In this document: positions 8,733 to 17,356 of the stretch, piece after piece
How positions within the stretch are numbered: position 1 is the first letter of the stretch
Layout: the number at the start of each line of letters is the position of its first letter
Source of the DNA: Gammaproteobacteria bacterium
GTDB lineage: Bacteria; Pseudomonadota; Gammaproteobacteria; Competibacterales; Competibacteraceae
Assembly (NCBI GenBank): GCA_020846135.1
Contig: JADLEK010000064.1
Span: 1 to 64,000, forward strand
Length of the DNA: 64,000 nt
Direction of reading: 5' to 3'
The notes under the pieces: generated by a model
What the model was told of the DNA's origin: nothing
The model's database searches: none
Seen by the model: only the letters and a program-made list of their open reading frames with translations
Program-made: the position numbers and the translations under genes

Positions 8733-10502
8733 TCACCACACCAGCCGTTCCAGCCCAATACCCACTACGGCGTGAGTCTGCAATGGCCGCGAATCGCCGG
8801 CTTGCCGTTCCAGAATCTCCCAATACGCCGCTAATTGCTGTTCCGCCTCCTGTAGCGCTGTAGCGACCGCCGGCAATGCACGCAATTCTTCCCGCGTCTT
8901 CGTGACCAGTTCGGCGCTGGTCAGTCCGACTGCTTTTAAACTCAGCGCCTTGAATTCCAGCAAATGATCCAGCAACGTATATTGGCGCATATCGGGCCGC
9001 ACCCGCAGCAGTAAATCCCCATAACGCCGTTCCAAGGCCGGTTCCGAGTCCATGATGTAGAAGGCGTCATTAAACAATGTGACCAGAAAGGCAGTTTTCA
9101 CCACCAGTTCATTGCTCCAGCGTAAATCCCGATTGTCGAAGACCTTAAAATACTTCTGCTCCAGTAATTCGCATAGCGGACCCAGATCGCCGGTGGTATA
9201 AAATCGGCGGCAAATCGCCTGTCGCTGTTCCTGATCGTCATAAGCCGGCAGCAGTTGTTCCCGCAGGCGCTCGACGTACAACTTGCGGATGACCTGATTG
9301 GGAATAGTCAGGATCAGCTCGCCCCATTCATTGCGTCCCGCCAGCGTGAGAACCCCGAAGTAATAAAGCAGCGTGGCGAGAAAATCGGGATTCCTTGGCG
9401 CAGTCAGCATATCCTGGACTCCGAAGCGATTGACCAGTTGCGAAATCGCCAGCGGTTCCGCCGGATTCAGGGCGCGATTGATCAGAGTTTCGCCGTGCGG
9501 CAGTCGGGCGACGTAGTGAATCCGGTTGCGATCCATCGCCAGGTTGTCGTCCAGCAAGTGGGCAGGATATTCACCATGTCGGGCCAGATACTGGAGAAAG
9601 TACAGCGCCAAGGTCGGGTTGTAGACTCGATCTTTTCGTTGAACCGAAAAGCGATAGCCATTGTAAAAATCGCGCATCAACGCTAAAGCGGTCTCGACTT
9701 GACCTGCATCGAAACCATGCACAACCGCGACTGTTTCCAGTACTGCCCGCAATTCGTCAGCGTTAAAGCCACATAGATCGTGATAATCCGGATCGACGCT
9801 GATATCGCTGGTCACGTTATAACCGCTGGTGATGTCACTCAGCACCACTGGCGACACCCCGGTCAGAAAGGTTCGGTCAATTTGCCCCCGTTCCGCCCCA
9901 TCCTTCACCGCCTTAAAAAAGGTCTTGATCGTCCCTTCTCCCTGCACCAGTTCCTGATAACGGTTCGTGCCACGCACCGGGCTAATCATGACTTCATTAG
10001 CGAAGTTGTCGTATTCGTCAACGAGTAAATAGAGCTTATACGCGGTTTGGGAAATGGCCCCGAGCAGCGATTGCAGGCTGGTCACCGCATTGTCTCGCTG
10101 GATCCGCACCGGTTGTTGAAGCCATGACCCATAGCGGGCTACCAGGTTTTCAATCTGGATATTGACATGATCAAACAGGGCTTGACGAATCGCGGCATGA
10201 TTGCCTTCGGGATTAACCATTGAAAAGTTGAGCTTGAGAATGAAATAACGGTTATGCAACGGCGTTGGATTCCGGCCGATCTTTAATCCGCCAAATAGCC
10301 GCTCGAAGTCATCGGCCCGCGCCAGATCGTAGTAATTCTCCAGCGTCGACAGCCATAGGCTTTTGCCGAATCGGCGCGGGCGCAGAAAAACCAGTTGACT
10401 ACCGGAATTCTCAATCAGCGGAATCCGGTTAGTACGATCGACATAGAAATAACCGCCGCCGCGGATCTTGCGAAAGTCGGCAATACCGTAGGGAAAATTC
10501 AT
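8733..10502 (-). CDS. AAA-ATPase-like / PD-(D/E)XK nuclease-like fusion protein
   Basis: A 589-residue protein of the AAA-ATPase_like plus PDDEXK_9 (DUF1703) type. It opens MNFPYGIADFRKIR..YFYVDRT, the family N-terminus. A Walker A variant RPRRFGKSL lies at about 41-49 and Walker B LVDEYD at about 160-165. Near 520 is LLEFKAL, matching the ExK of the PD-(D/E)XK core. These proteins are multicopy in some bacteria and are suspected of mobile or defence roles, but no function is established. A fossil of a second copy lies at 58985-59090. The gene ends 3 bases before the DUF482 gene, and a hairpin cluster lies immediately upstream. Confidence 0.88.
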   Translation of the reverse strand: MNFPYGIADFRKIRGGGYFYVDRTNRIPLIENSGSQLVFLRPRRFGKSLWLSTLENYYDLARADDFERLFGGLKIGRNPTPLHNRYFILKLNFSMVNPEGNHAAIRQALFDHVNIQIENLVARYGSWLQQPVRIQRDNAVTSLQSLLGAISQTAYKLYLLVDEYDNFANEVMISPVRGTNRYQELVQGEGTIKTFFKAVKDGAERGQIDRTFLTGVSPVVLSDITSGYNVTSDISVDPDYHDLCGFNADELRAVLETVAVVHGFDAGQVETALALMRDFYNGYRFSVQRKDRVYNPTLALYFLQYLARHGEYPAHLLDDNLAMDRNRIHYVARLPHGETLINRALNPAEPLAISQLVNRFGVQDMLTAPRNPDFLATLLYYFGVLTLAGRNEWGELILTIPNQVIRKLYVERLREQLLPAYDDQEQRQAICRRFYTTGDLGPLCELLEQKYFKVFDNRDLRWSNELVVKTAFLVTLFNDAFYIMDSEPALERRYGDLLLRVRPDMRQYTLLDHLLEFKALSLKAVGLTSAELVTKTREELRALPAVATALQEAEQQLAAYWEILERQAGDSRPLQTHAVVGIGLERLVW

Positions 10503-10538
10503 GATTGATTACCTCGCTGAAAATGGCGATTCTTCTCG

Positions 10539-10647
10539 TTCCCACGCTCCGGCGTGGGAATGCCGTCTGGCCGCTCCAGCGGCTTGGTTGAACACGAAGC
10601 TGGACGCTGGAGCGTCTGGACCTGCTCCCACGCAGGAGCGTGGGAGC
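10539..10647. repeat. cluster of four perfect hairpins (REP-like)
   Basis: Stem 1 is TTCCCACGC/GCGTGGGAA at 10539-10560. Stem 2 is GCCGC/GCGGC at 10570-10583. Stem 3 is GACGCT/AGCGTC at 10603-10616. Stem 4 is GCTCCCACGC/GCGTGGGAGC at 10624-10647. Stems 1 and 4 share the CCCACGC core in the same arrangement, so the block has repeat ends and a variable middle. It fills most of the space between the AAA/PD-(D/E)XK gene start and the end of the broken kinase gene. Confidence 0.85.
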
Positions 10648-10666
10648 CAGATCAACATCGAAGCCT

Positions 10667-10972
10667 CTATGGTCCACCGCGCACTGGCCAGACGTAGTAG
10701 CCGTCGGTCTTGTAGTTCAGGTTCACGCTGCCGTTGCTGAGGTTCACGCGCCACGCGCCGCTGGCGACAGAAGCATCGCTCGTCGACGACCAGTAGTAGT
10801 TGGACTGGACGCTCGTGAAGGGATGACCAGACGGCAGCGCCGGATTACGGACGCTTTTATCAATCAGGGTTTCCCATTCCTCTTGGCTGGGTAGCCGCCA
10901 TTGCCCGGCCACTGAGCCATCGCGGAGATCACATTGCCCATTCTTTAACTGTTTCGCCGAATCCATTGCCAT
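10667..10972 (-). CDS. DUF1566 (Lcl-type) domain fragment
   Basis: This is the third piece of the broken kinase gene. Typical DUF1566 features are GQWRLPSQEEWETLID, YYWSSTSD, WRVNLSNGSVN and the ending YYVWPVRGG. In kinases of this kind the domain lies outside the inner membrane and is thought to sense or bind ligand. Translation could begin at the ATG at 10972, but no ribosome site is apparent there, so independent expression is doubtful. Confidence 0.7.
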   Translation of the reverse strand: MAMDSAKQLKNGQCDLRDGSVAGQWRLPSQEEWETLIDKSVRNPALPSGHPFTSVQSNYYWSSTSDASVASGAWRVNLSNGSVNLNYKTDGYYVWPVRGGP

Positions 10973-10982
10973 TGACCAGTTT

Positions 10983-11798
10983 TTATAGCCAAAGCAATTC
11001 GCATCCTTGAGCCAAAATCAACCCACTCTTATTATCGGTAACCGTGCCATCGCTGTTATCGGTAAATCGTCGCAGTGTTGTCGGGTTTGGCTTCGTGACC
11101 GGCATGGCTGACGGATCAATAGGCTTCGGTGAATCGGGCGATGTTTTGCCAATCCACCAGCCTCCTGCCGCCGCCAGCCCAATCACCATGAGGGCGACGA
11201 TCACCATCCAAACGAGGTTGCGACTGGTTCCCCTCCTTGGATAAGGAGGGGTGGCCCCGCCAGGGGCCGGGGTGGTTCGACGCGCCGGTTCCGAAGCAAC
11301 CTTCGGCCTGGGTGGCGGCAAGACCTTCGGCGGTTCTGGCGCAACTTGCAGTTGCGGCGGTTGCGGCTGTTCCGGCACAACCGGAACCGTCGCCAGCTCC
11401 GGCGGCGCAACCGGTTCGGCCTGCGCCAGCACCCGTTCCAGTTGCTGTTTCAAATCCACCACCGTCGGCAACCGCAATTCCGGCTCCACCACCAGCGCCC
11501 GCATCAACACCGTATCCAGCGCCGCCGGCAACTCCGGCACAAAATGCCGCGCCGGTTTCAGCGGATCCGGTTGTTGCAGCAGGTGCGCCTGTTTCCGATC
11601 CATCGCCGACGGCAACCGGCAACCCGTCACCATGAAATACAGCGTGGCGGCAATCGCGTAAACATCGGTCCACGGCCCTTGCCGGTTCAGATGCCCTTCC
11701 AGGTATTGCTCATACGGCGCATAACCTTGCGAGAAAATGAGCAGACTGCGGGTATGGTTACTGGTCACTTGCCGCGCTGAACCAAAGTCCAGCACCAT
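10983..11798 (-). CDS. kinase C-lobe, Pro-rich linker, TM helix (fragment)
   Basis: The second piece of the broken kinase. It begins MVLDFGSARQV (DFG motif), followed by the activation-loop region TRSLLIFSQGYAPYEQY and the C-lobe (DVYAIAATLYFMVTG). The linker runs of QPQPPQLQ and PEPPKVLPPPRP include residues from an interspersed repeat at 11230-11280. A TM helix follows (NLVWMVIVALMVIGLAAAGG). It ends in the first residues of DUF1566 and then terminates early through the extra base. Confidence 0.7.
   Translation of the reverse strand: MVLDFGSARQVTSNHTRSLLIFSQGYAPYEQYLEGHLNRQGPWTDVYAIAATLYFMVTGCRLPSAMDRKQAHLLQQPDPLKPARHFVPELPAALDTVLMRALVVEPELRLPTVVDLKQQLERVLAQAEPVAPPELATVPVVPEQPQPPQLQVAPEPPKVLPPPRPKVASEPARRTTPAPGGATPPYPRRGTSRNLVWMVIVALMVIGLAAAGGWWIGKTSPDSPKPIDPSAMPVTKPNPTTLRRFTDNSDGTVTDNKSGLILAQGCELLWL
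11230..11280. repeat. interspersed palindromic repeat inside the kinase gene
   Basis: CCCCTCCTT-GGAT-AAGGAGGGG (11230-11251) is followed by GGCCCC-GCCA-GGGGCC (11253-11268) and the tail GGGGTGGTTCGA. It has the same architecture as the copies at 22519 and 62760, but the second stem has changed its sequence while keeping its pairing. In the kinase frame it encodes part of the Pro/Gly/Arg linker and introduces no stop. Confidence 0.85.
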
Positions 11799-11829
11799 CA
11801 GTTCATCATCTCCATCAGTTCATCATCTT
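11796..11829. repeat. 17-bp tandem duplication that shifts the kinase frame
   Basis: CATCAGTTCATCATCTC at 11796-11812 is followed directly by CATCAGTTCATCATCTT at 11813-11829, with one mismatch at the end. Because 17 is not a multiple of three, the minus-strand reading shifts just after the catalytic loop. Deleting either unit restores continuity between HRDLKPGN and the DFG segment. Confidence 0.9.
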
Positions 11830-12463
11830 TGGTCAGGTACAGATTGCCCGGCTTCAAATCCCGGTGCATGAACCCGGCTTGATGCACTCGGTACAAACCC
11901 TCCAGCACCGGCAGCAACAATTTGATCGCTCGCGGCCACGGCATTTGAATCCCGCGCTGGCCTTTCGGCGGCTTCAGATGCTTGGCCAGGTCCTCACCTT
12001 CCAGGTAATCCATCACCAGATAAGCGGTCTCGTTCAACTCGAAGTAGTTCAACACCCGCACCAGATGCGGATGGCGCAACTGGGCGATGATTTGCGCTTC
12101 CTTCAAAAAGGCTTTCAAGCCGTGCTGAAACAATTCCTCATGATCATGGGCATTCAGCACTACCGCATTCCGGTTGGTCGAGCGCCCGACCATTTCACTG
12201 GGGTAATACTCCTTGATCGCCACCTTCATCTTCAGGGTCAGATCAAAGCCGCGATAGGTAATCCCAAAGCCGCCCTGCCCCAGCTTTTCGCCGATCACAT
12301 AGCCCTTGAGTTGCGTCCCCACCGGCAACAACGCCCCGGACCGGCCCTCGGCATTAGCGCGATGATGGCAAATCGGACAGGCTGCGGCAGGATCCCAGCG
12401 TTGCGGGTGAAAACAGCCCGGACAGGTCACTTCCACGGTCTGGGTTGGATCAGCAGGCGGCAT
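11798..12463 (-). CDS. kinase N-lobe and catalytic loop with Cys4 head (fragment)
   Basis: The ATG at 12463 is preferred because GGGAGA lies about 9 bases upstream. The frame is open further, to 12922, but that extension has no kinase-like content. The head carries CPGC and CPIC (probable zinc ribbon). The kinase N-lobe has GEKLGQGGFGITYRG (Gly-rich loop), VAIKEYYPSEM (ATP-binding Lys) and VMDYLEGEDLAKHL. The catalytic loop is MHRDLKPGN. The frame then ends within a few residues at ELMEMMN because of the tandem duplication. Confidence 0.75.
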   Translation of the reverse strand: MPPADPTQTVEVTCPGCFHPQRWDPAAACPICHHRANAEGRSGALLPVGTQLKGYVIGEKLGQGGFGITYRGFDLTLKMKVAIKEYYPSEMVGRSTNRNAVVLNAHDHEELFQHGLKAFLKEAQIIAQLRHPHLVRVLNYFELNETAYLVMDYLEGEDLAKHLKPPKGQRGIQMPWPRAIKLLLPVLEGLYRVHQAGFMHRDLKPGNLYLTKDDELMEMMN

Positions 12464-12790
12464 ACGACAATTTCTCCCTGAGCAAACGCAATTGTATGGT
12501 GATTGCATCAGGAACATAGGATAACGCCAAAGACCGGGTTTGATGCCGGTTATGGGCGCGGACTGCGCTTTACCACACCAAGGATTGCCCGCAACAGTTC
12601 TGGTCATTCGCCGATGGATCAGGCCACGGAAAGCCTTCACTGACTCGCCATGGAATGGGACAATGGCGACCTTGGCTGCGAACCGGCCCGCCGCAAGCAT
12701 TCGCCCCCCACCGACAGGACTGGAATTTTGGCCCAGGCACATCGCATCAAAATCGATCCCCCCGCAATTCGGGCGGGAATCTTCCGTTTC
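12464..12790. other. 327-base region between divergent kinase and ftsK genes
   Basis: The region separates the minus-strand kinase start from the plus-strand ftsK start, so it should hold both promoters. I see no convincing sigma-70 pair, hairpin or small gene. The long open frames that run through it in both directions are extensions of the flanking genes without family-like content. Confidence 0.5.
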
Positions 12791-15493
12791 ATGAACAACG
12801 TGTTGCGCGAAAGCGGCTTCTGGTTGCTGGCGGCGCTGGCGCTGGGCCTGCTTGGCGCACTGGCGACCTTCAATCCAGCCGATCCGGCCTGGACCCACAC
12901 GGTGAATGTGGCCCGACTGCACAATCTGGGCGGCGTAGCGGGAGCCTGGTTTGCCGACATTACCCTCTATTTTTTCGGCTATCCCGCCTATCTGCTGCCG
13001 CTGGCTCTAGCGTTTAGCGGTTGGCGGCTGTTCAAATGTGGCGGACTGCTGGATCTTGACGGCGAGATCGTCCTGTTTCGGGCGTTGGGATTCTTCGTAG
13101 CGTTGGCGACGGCCTGCGGGCTGGCGACCTTGCACTTGCGGGTGATGCCGGGAACCGTGCCGGATCTGGGAACCGCCGGCGGACTGGTGGGCATTCATGT
13201 CAGCCAATTCCTGATCCGCGCCTTCGGTTTCGCCGGGGGTCACCTGTTCATGGCGGCATTGTTGCTAGCGGGGATGATGCTGGCTACGGGTGCGTCATGG
13301 CTGGCCGTTCTAGATGGGGTCGGCGGCGTGACCCTGAAACTGCTGGACTGGGTGGGCGGTCTGGCGCTGGCCCCGCTGCGCTGGTTCGGGCCGGCGACCA
13401 AGGTCAAAGCTGCTGGTGATGCTGCGGAGGCTGAACCGGCGCTTGCCGAACCGGAAGCGACCACGGACCCAGTTGCCGAACCCGTGAAAAAACCCGTCTT
13501 GGAACGGCTGACTGAGACCTGGCGGGTAGTGACTCAGCGATCCCTGGCGTGGCAGCGTTCGCGACCCACTGTGGCGGAAGCTGAAACAGCGGATTCGTTT
13601 TCGTCGGATTCGTTTTCAGCGGTATCGCCTCATATCGAAATTCCGCCGGTCACCGCGCCTGAAGAGGCGACCGTTCTGCCCGGCGGGTGGCCATCGCGTA
13701 TTGAACCGGTGCTGAATTGGCCAACGGCGGAGAGTGAACCGCCGCCGGTTGCTGTTGCAGTGGTTTCGGAACCGGTTAGGGAAACCGTTCTGGAAGCGCC
13801 CTATCTGGATATGCTGACACTGTTGCCGGTTGCGCCATTGCCTGCTCCCGTTGCGGCGCCGCCGGTTATGCCATCGGTGCAAACGCCTTGGCAACCCGGC
13901 GATGGTTTTGCTGTCGCTGAACCGCCGCCCCCTGTTTCACATCCGGTAATCCCGCCGCCCGTGACCGTTACGGCCAGACGGATGACGCCGCCGCCCATTC
14001 CATACTCGTTGCCGCCGCTGGATTTGCTCGATCCGCCGCCGCCGCGCACCGCCGGTTATTCCCCGGAAGCCCTGGAGGAGATGTCCCGGTTGGTGGAAAT
14101 CAAACTCAAGAGCTTTGGCATTGAAGTCAAAGTCGTAGCGGTGGAACCGGGGCCGGTCATTACCCGGTTCGAGATTGACCCGGCTCCAGGCGTCAAGGTC
14201 AGCCAGATCAGCAACCTGGCCAAGGATCTGGCGCGCGGACTGCTGGTGATCAGTGTGCGCGTCGTCGAGATCATTCCGGGCAAGTCAACCATTGGGCTGG
14301 AGATTCCCAATCGCCACCGCGAGATCGTCAACCTGCGCGAAGTGCTGGAGTCGCCGGTTTATACCCAGTCCGCCTCGCCGCTGACCCTGACCCTAGGCAA
14401 GGACATTGGCGGCAATCCGGTGGTGGCGAATTTGAACAAGATGCCGCATTTGCTGGTGGCGGGGACAACCGGTTCCGGCAAATCGGTGGCGATCAACGCC
14501 ATGCTGCTAAGTCTGCTGTACAAGGCTCCGCCCAGCGAGGTGCGGCTGATTCTGGTCGATCCGAAGATGCTGGAACTATCGATCTACGAGGATATTCCGC
14601 ATTTGTTGACCCCGGTGGTCACTGACATGAAGGAGGCGGCTAACGCCTTGCGCTGGTGCGTGGCGGAAATGGAGCGCCGTTACCGGCTGATGGCGACGCT
14701 GAAAGTCCGCAACATTGCCGGCTTCAATCGCAAAGTGCTGGATGCGCAGGCGGCGGGCGAGGGGCTGACTGATCCGTTCTGGAAGCCGGAACTGCCGGGA
14801 ATGCCGGGCGAGATTCCGGTGTTGCAACTGTTGCCGTTCATCGTCGTCGTCATCGATGAACTGGCCGACATGATGATGATCGTCGGCAAAAAAGTGGAGG
14901 AGCTGATTGCCCGGCTAGCGCAGAAGGCGCGGGCCGCCGGCATTCATCTGATTCTGGCGACTCAGCGACCCTCGGTGGATGTAATTACCGGGCTGATCAA
15001 GGCCAATATTCCGACCCGCGTCGCTTTTCAGGTGTCGTCGCGAGTCGATTCCCGCACCATTCTCGATCAGATGGGCGCGGAGCAGTTATTGGGCCACGGC
15101 GACATGCTGTATTTGCCGCCCGGCACGGGGTTGCCGCAGCGGGTCCATGGCGCGTTTGTCGACGATCATGAAGTCAACCGGGTGGTGGATTATCTGCGCC
15201 AGACCGGTGCGCCCGATTACATTGATGAGGTGCTGGCTGAGCCGCGTGAGGAGGGCGACGCTGGCAGCGGCAATGGCGAAGGCGACAGTCGCAGCGACGA
15301 AAGCGATCCGTTGTACGACGGGGCGGTGCGGATTGTGACCGAGTCGCGGCGGGCTTCGGTGTCCGGGGTGCAGCGCCGGTTGCGGATTGGCTATAACCGG
15401 GCGGCGCGCCTGGTCGAGGAGATGGAAAGCGCCGGCGTCGTTGGACCGGTTCAGTCCAATGGCAGCCGTGAGGTGCTGGCGCCGCCGCCGTGA
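12791..15493 (+). CDS. ftsK: DNA translocase FtsK
   Basis: A 900-residue septum-anchored motor that pumps chromosomal DNA and activates XerCD recombination at dif. The ATG at 12791 starts just before the first membrane segment; the upstream in-frame extension lacks a ribosome site. The N-terminal about 190 residues hold four or five TM helices ([18 protein letters not shown], then later ones). A Pro/Glu-rich linker runs to about 420. The RecA-like motor has Walker A GTTGSGKS at about 558 and [14 protein letters not shown]. The C-terminal winged-helix gamma domain ([20 protein letters not shown]) reads KOPS sites. The usual downstream partners lolA and rarA are elsewhere in this window. Confidence 0.96.
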   Translation: MNNVLRESGFWLLAALALGLLGALATFNPADPAWTHTVNVARLHNLGGVAGAWFADITLYFFGYPAYLLPLALAFSGWRLFKCGGLLDLDGEIVLFRALGFFVALATACGLATLHLRVMPGTVPDLGTAGGLVGIHVSQFLIRAFGFAGGHLFMAALLLAGMMLATGASWLAVLDGVGGVTLKLLDWVGGLALAPLRWFGPATKVKAAGDAAEAEPALAEPEATTDPVAEPVKKPVLERLTETWRVVTQRSLAWQRSRPTVAEAETADSFSSDSFSAVSPHIEIPPVTAPEEATVLPGGWPSRIEPVLNWPTAESEPPPVAVAVVSEPVRETVLEAPYLDMLTLLPVAPLPAPVAAPPVMPSVQTPWQPGDGFAVAEPPPPVSHPVIPPPVTVTARRMTPPPIPYSLPPLDLLDPPPPRTAGYSPEALEEMSRLVEIKLKSFGIEVKVVAVEPGPVITRFEIDPAPGVKVSQISNLAKDLARGLLVISVRVVEIIPGKSTIGLEIPNRHREIVNLREVLESPVYTQSASPLTLTLGKDIGGNPVVANLNKMPHLLVAGTTGSGKSVAINAMLLSLLYKAPPSEVRLILVDPKMLELSIYEDIPHLLTPVVTDMKEAANALRWCVAEMERRYRLMATLKVRNIAGFNRKVLDAQAAGEGLTDPFWKPELPGMPGEIPVLQLLPFIVVVIDELADMMMIVGKKVEELIARLAQKARAAGIHLILATQRPSVDVITGLIKANIPTRVAFQVSSRVDSRTILDQMGAEQLLGHGDMLYLPPGTGLPQRVHGAFVDDHEVNRVVDYLRQTGAPDYIDEVLAEPREEGDAGSGNGEGDSRSDESDPLYDGAVRIVTESRRASVSGVQRRLRIGYNRAARLVEEMESAGVVGPVQSNGSREVLAPPP

Positions 15494-15623
15494 TCAGGGA
15501 TGGTGACGGCGGCAGGTTAAAGCGTGGTGGGTGGTGTTGGAAAGGACTGGAGGGGGCAGGAGTCCCTGATTCATGCTATTTTTTAGCCAGGTTGCTCCCT
15601 GCTTGCCTTCAAGAGTATTAAAT

Positions 15624-17276
15624 ATGTCCACTCTCAACGTCGCCCCATCGCTGCTGCATTCTCTGTTTGTCATGGGCGCCATTGTTGAAGCCCGCGACGC
15701 CTATACCGGTGGACATCTCTGGCGCGTGGGTCAGTATTCGAAATGGCTGGCGGAACAAGCCGGGCTGTCGCGCCATGAGGTATTTCTAGCTACCGCCGGC
15801 GGGTTCCTGCATGACTTGGGCAAGGTTGGCATTCCCGACGCCATTCTGAATAAACCAGGGCGGCTGGACGATCAGGAATACGCCGTCATCAAAACCCATC
15901 CAGCCATTGGGGTGGAACTGTTGCAGCAACATCCACTGGCGCCGCTGGCGCTGGATGCGGTCAGTTATCACCATGAACGCCCGGATGGACAAGGCTATCC
16001 CTATCGCCTCAACGGTGAAGAAACTCCGGTGATTGCCCGGATTGTCGCCATTGCCGATGCTTTTGACGCCATGACCAGCACCCGGCCTTATCGGCGCGGG
16101 ATGCCGATGGAACAGGCGCTGGCAATTCTGCGCGAGGAGCAGGGGCGGCAATTTGATGAGGCGCTATGCGGGCATTTTCTGGCGCTGGCCACTGCTAACC
16201 GTCTCGAACACATTATTGCCCATAGTTTTCACGACCGCCGGCTGGTTGATTGTCCGATGTGCGGTCCAGCCGTCATTGCCATCGATGCGGCAACGGTGGA
16301 TGGCGGGCTGCATTATTGCCGCGCCTGTCGCGGGGAATTCCGTCTGCACCGCAGCGGAGATACTTTCGTTGCTGAATTTACCGGAGGTCAGGCCGACCCT
16401 GACCAGATTCGGCCACGACCCGATTTCGATCCAATCGAGGATTTGTTAGCGGATGAAATGCGCTTGCACTCCGGGCCTGTGGCGGCTGCGCCGGCGTCTC
16501 CAGTGTCGCCCGCCGCTCCACTGCTGACCGCCCCATCACGGGCCTTGATTCTGCAACTCGATTCCGAACAGGGCCAGGCGTGGCGGGAAGCCCTGAGGCC
16601 ACGCTTGAAAACCCTGCTGTTTCCGGCGGACAGTGATGTGGAAATCGGCTTGCGCATCCTGGCTGCCGAAGCCCATGCGCCCGATCTGGCGATCATCGAT
16701 GTCGCCTACTTTCTGACTCGCAACGCCAACCCCTACGCCTTCGCTGCCCAGCTGGCGCGCTGGTCTTCCAGCACCCGCGTGGTGTTGACCAACAGCGCCG
16801 CAACCCGGATCGTCGAATCGATGCGTTCACAGGCGACGCGGCGCGGGGCCATCGACCTGTTGCCGGCATTACCCAGTGACCGCACCCAGGTGCAAGCCAT
16901 CGTGTCGAGCATTTTCGAAGCAGCCATGCGCCCATCGGCCCCGGTGGTTGATGACGCGGACGGCGAAGCCCGCGAATCCGAGGATCAGGGGCCGCTCGCT
17001 GACGCTGCCAAAGTCGTCATCGCGATGCGCAGCCCCGGCGGCGTCGCCATTCAGGATCGCAGCTACCGGTTCAAAACCTATCCCTGCTGCTTCATTGGCG
17101 TTGAAGCTGCGGAATGGCTGCAACGCACCTACTCGATCAGTCGGCAGGAGGCGCTAGCTTTCGGCTCCAGCCTAGTCACGCGCCGAGTAATTCACCATGT
17201 CGCCAATGACCATGATTTCAAGGACGAACATTTGTTCTATCGCTTCACGATTGATGATGTAGTGAAGGGTGAATAA
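15624..17276 (+). CDS. HD-GYP phosphodiesterase with zinc-ribbon, REC-like and DEP modules
   Basis: A 550-residue protein. The HD-GYP domain covers about 10-190, with ARDAYTGGHLWRV, the metal-binding HDLGKVGIP (about 63) and HHERPDGQGYP (about 117-124). This predicts hydrolysis of cyclic-di-GMP. Next is a CPMC..CRAC metal site, then a region with receiver-like pattern (ALILQLDSEQG, DLAIIDVAYF, TRVVLTNSA). The C-terminus is a DEP domain (YRFKTYPCCFIGVEAAEWL). The ATG at 15624 is preferred over 15573, though both have weak ribosome sites. No cognate cyclase gene is nearby. Confidence 0.85.
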   Translation: MSTLNVAPSLLHSLFVMGAIVEARDAYTGGHLWRVGQYSKWLAEQAGLSRHEVFLATAGGFLHDLGKVGIPDAILNKPGRLDDQEYAVIKTHPAIGVELLQQHPLAPLALDAVSYHHERPDGQGYPYRLNGEETPVIARIVAIADAFDAMTSTRPYRRGMPMEQALAILREEQGRQFDEALCGHFLALATANRLEHIIAHSFHDRRLVDCPMCGPAVIAIDAATVDGGLHYCRACRGEFRLHRSGDTFVAEFTGGQADPDQIRPRPDFDPIEDLLADEMRLHSGPVAAAPASPVSPAAPLLTAPSRALILQLDSEQGQAWREALRPRLKTLLFPADSDVEIGLRILAAEAHAPDLAIIDVAYFLTRNANPYAFAAQLARWSSSTRVVLTNSAATRIVESMRSQATRRGAIDLLPALPSDRTQVQAIVSSIFEAAMRPSAPVVDDADGEARESEDQGPLADAAKVVIAMRSPGGVAIQDRSYRFKTYPCCFIGVEAAEWLQRTYSISRQEALAFGSSLVTRRVIHHVANDHDFKDEHLFYRFTIDDVVKGE

Positions 17277-17356
17277 CGCATCAGTCTTTTTCAGTCGCCA
17301 CTTGCCAGACCACCTGCTCCAGGCGGAAGGTTGAAGCACGGATGGAGTTCCGTTGC

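Larger units (their letters stand above)
10667..12463 (-). pseudogene. Ser/Thr protein kinase with TM segment and DUF1566 domain, two frameshifts
   Basis: Three consecutive minus-strand frames join into one protein. From 12463 to 11798 come a Cys4-type head and the kinase N-lobe up to the catalytic loop. From 11798 to 10983 come the DFG part, a Pro-rich linker, a TM helix and the start of a DUF1566 (Lcl) domain. From 10972 to 10667 comes the rest of DUF1566 ending YYVWPVRGG. The first break is a 17-bp tandem duplication at 11796-11829. Removing one unit restores DDELMVLDFGSAR. The second is one extra T (A-run 11014-11017 on the plus strand). Removing it gives SGLIWLKDANCFGYKNWSMA, the DUF1566 consensus. 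As assembled it cannot make the full receptor-type kinase. Confidence 0.85.

Noticed and set aside
11116..11673. Gly/Ala-rich 185-codon minus-strand frame in the kinase linker
   Set aside because: It is an alternate frame of the Pro-rich kinase linker. The used frame joins DFG to the TM helix.
12464..12922. N-terminal extension of the kinase N-lobe frame
   Set aside because: The extension lacks homology-like content, while the ATG at 12463 has a good ribosome site and starts just before the Cys4 head.
13592..13621. 15-bp tandem repeat in the ftsK linker ([10 protein letters not shown])
   Set aside because: In-frame repeat in a disordered Pro/Glu/Ser linker, where such variation is common.
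15493..15570. ATCAGGGA and TCCCTGAT bordering the ftsK-HD-GYP gap
   Set aside because: The arms are about 60 bases apart with no internal pairing and no T-run, which is too weak for a terminator or element call.
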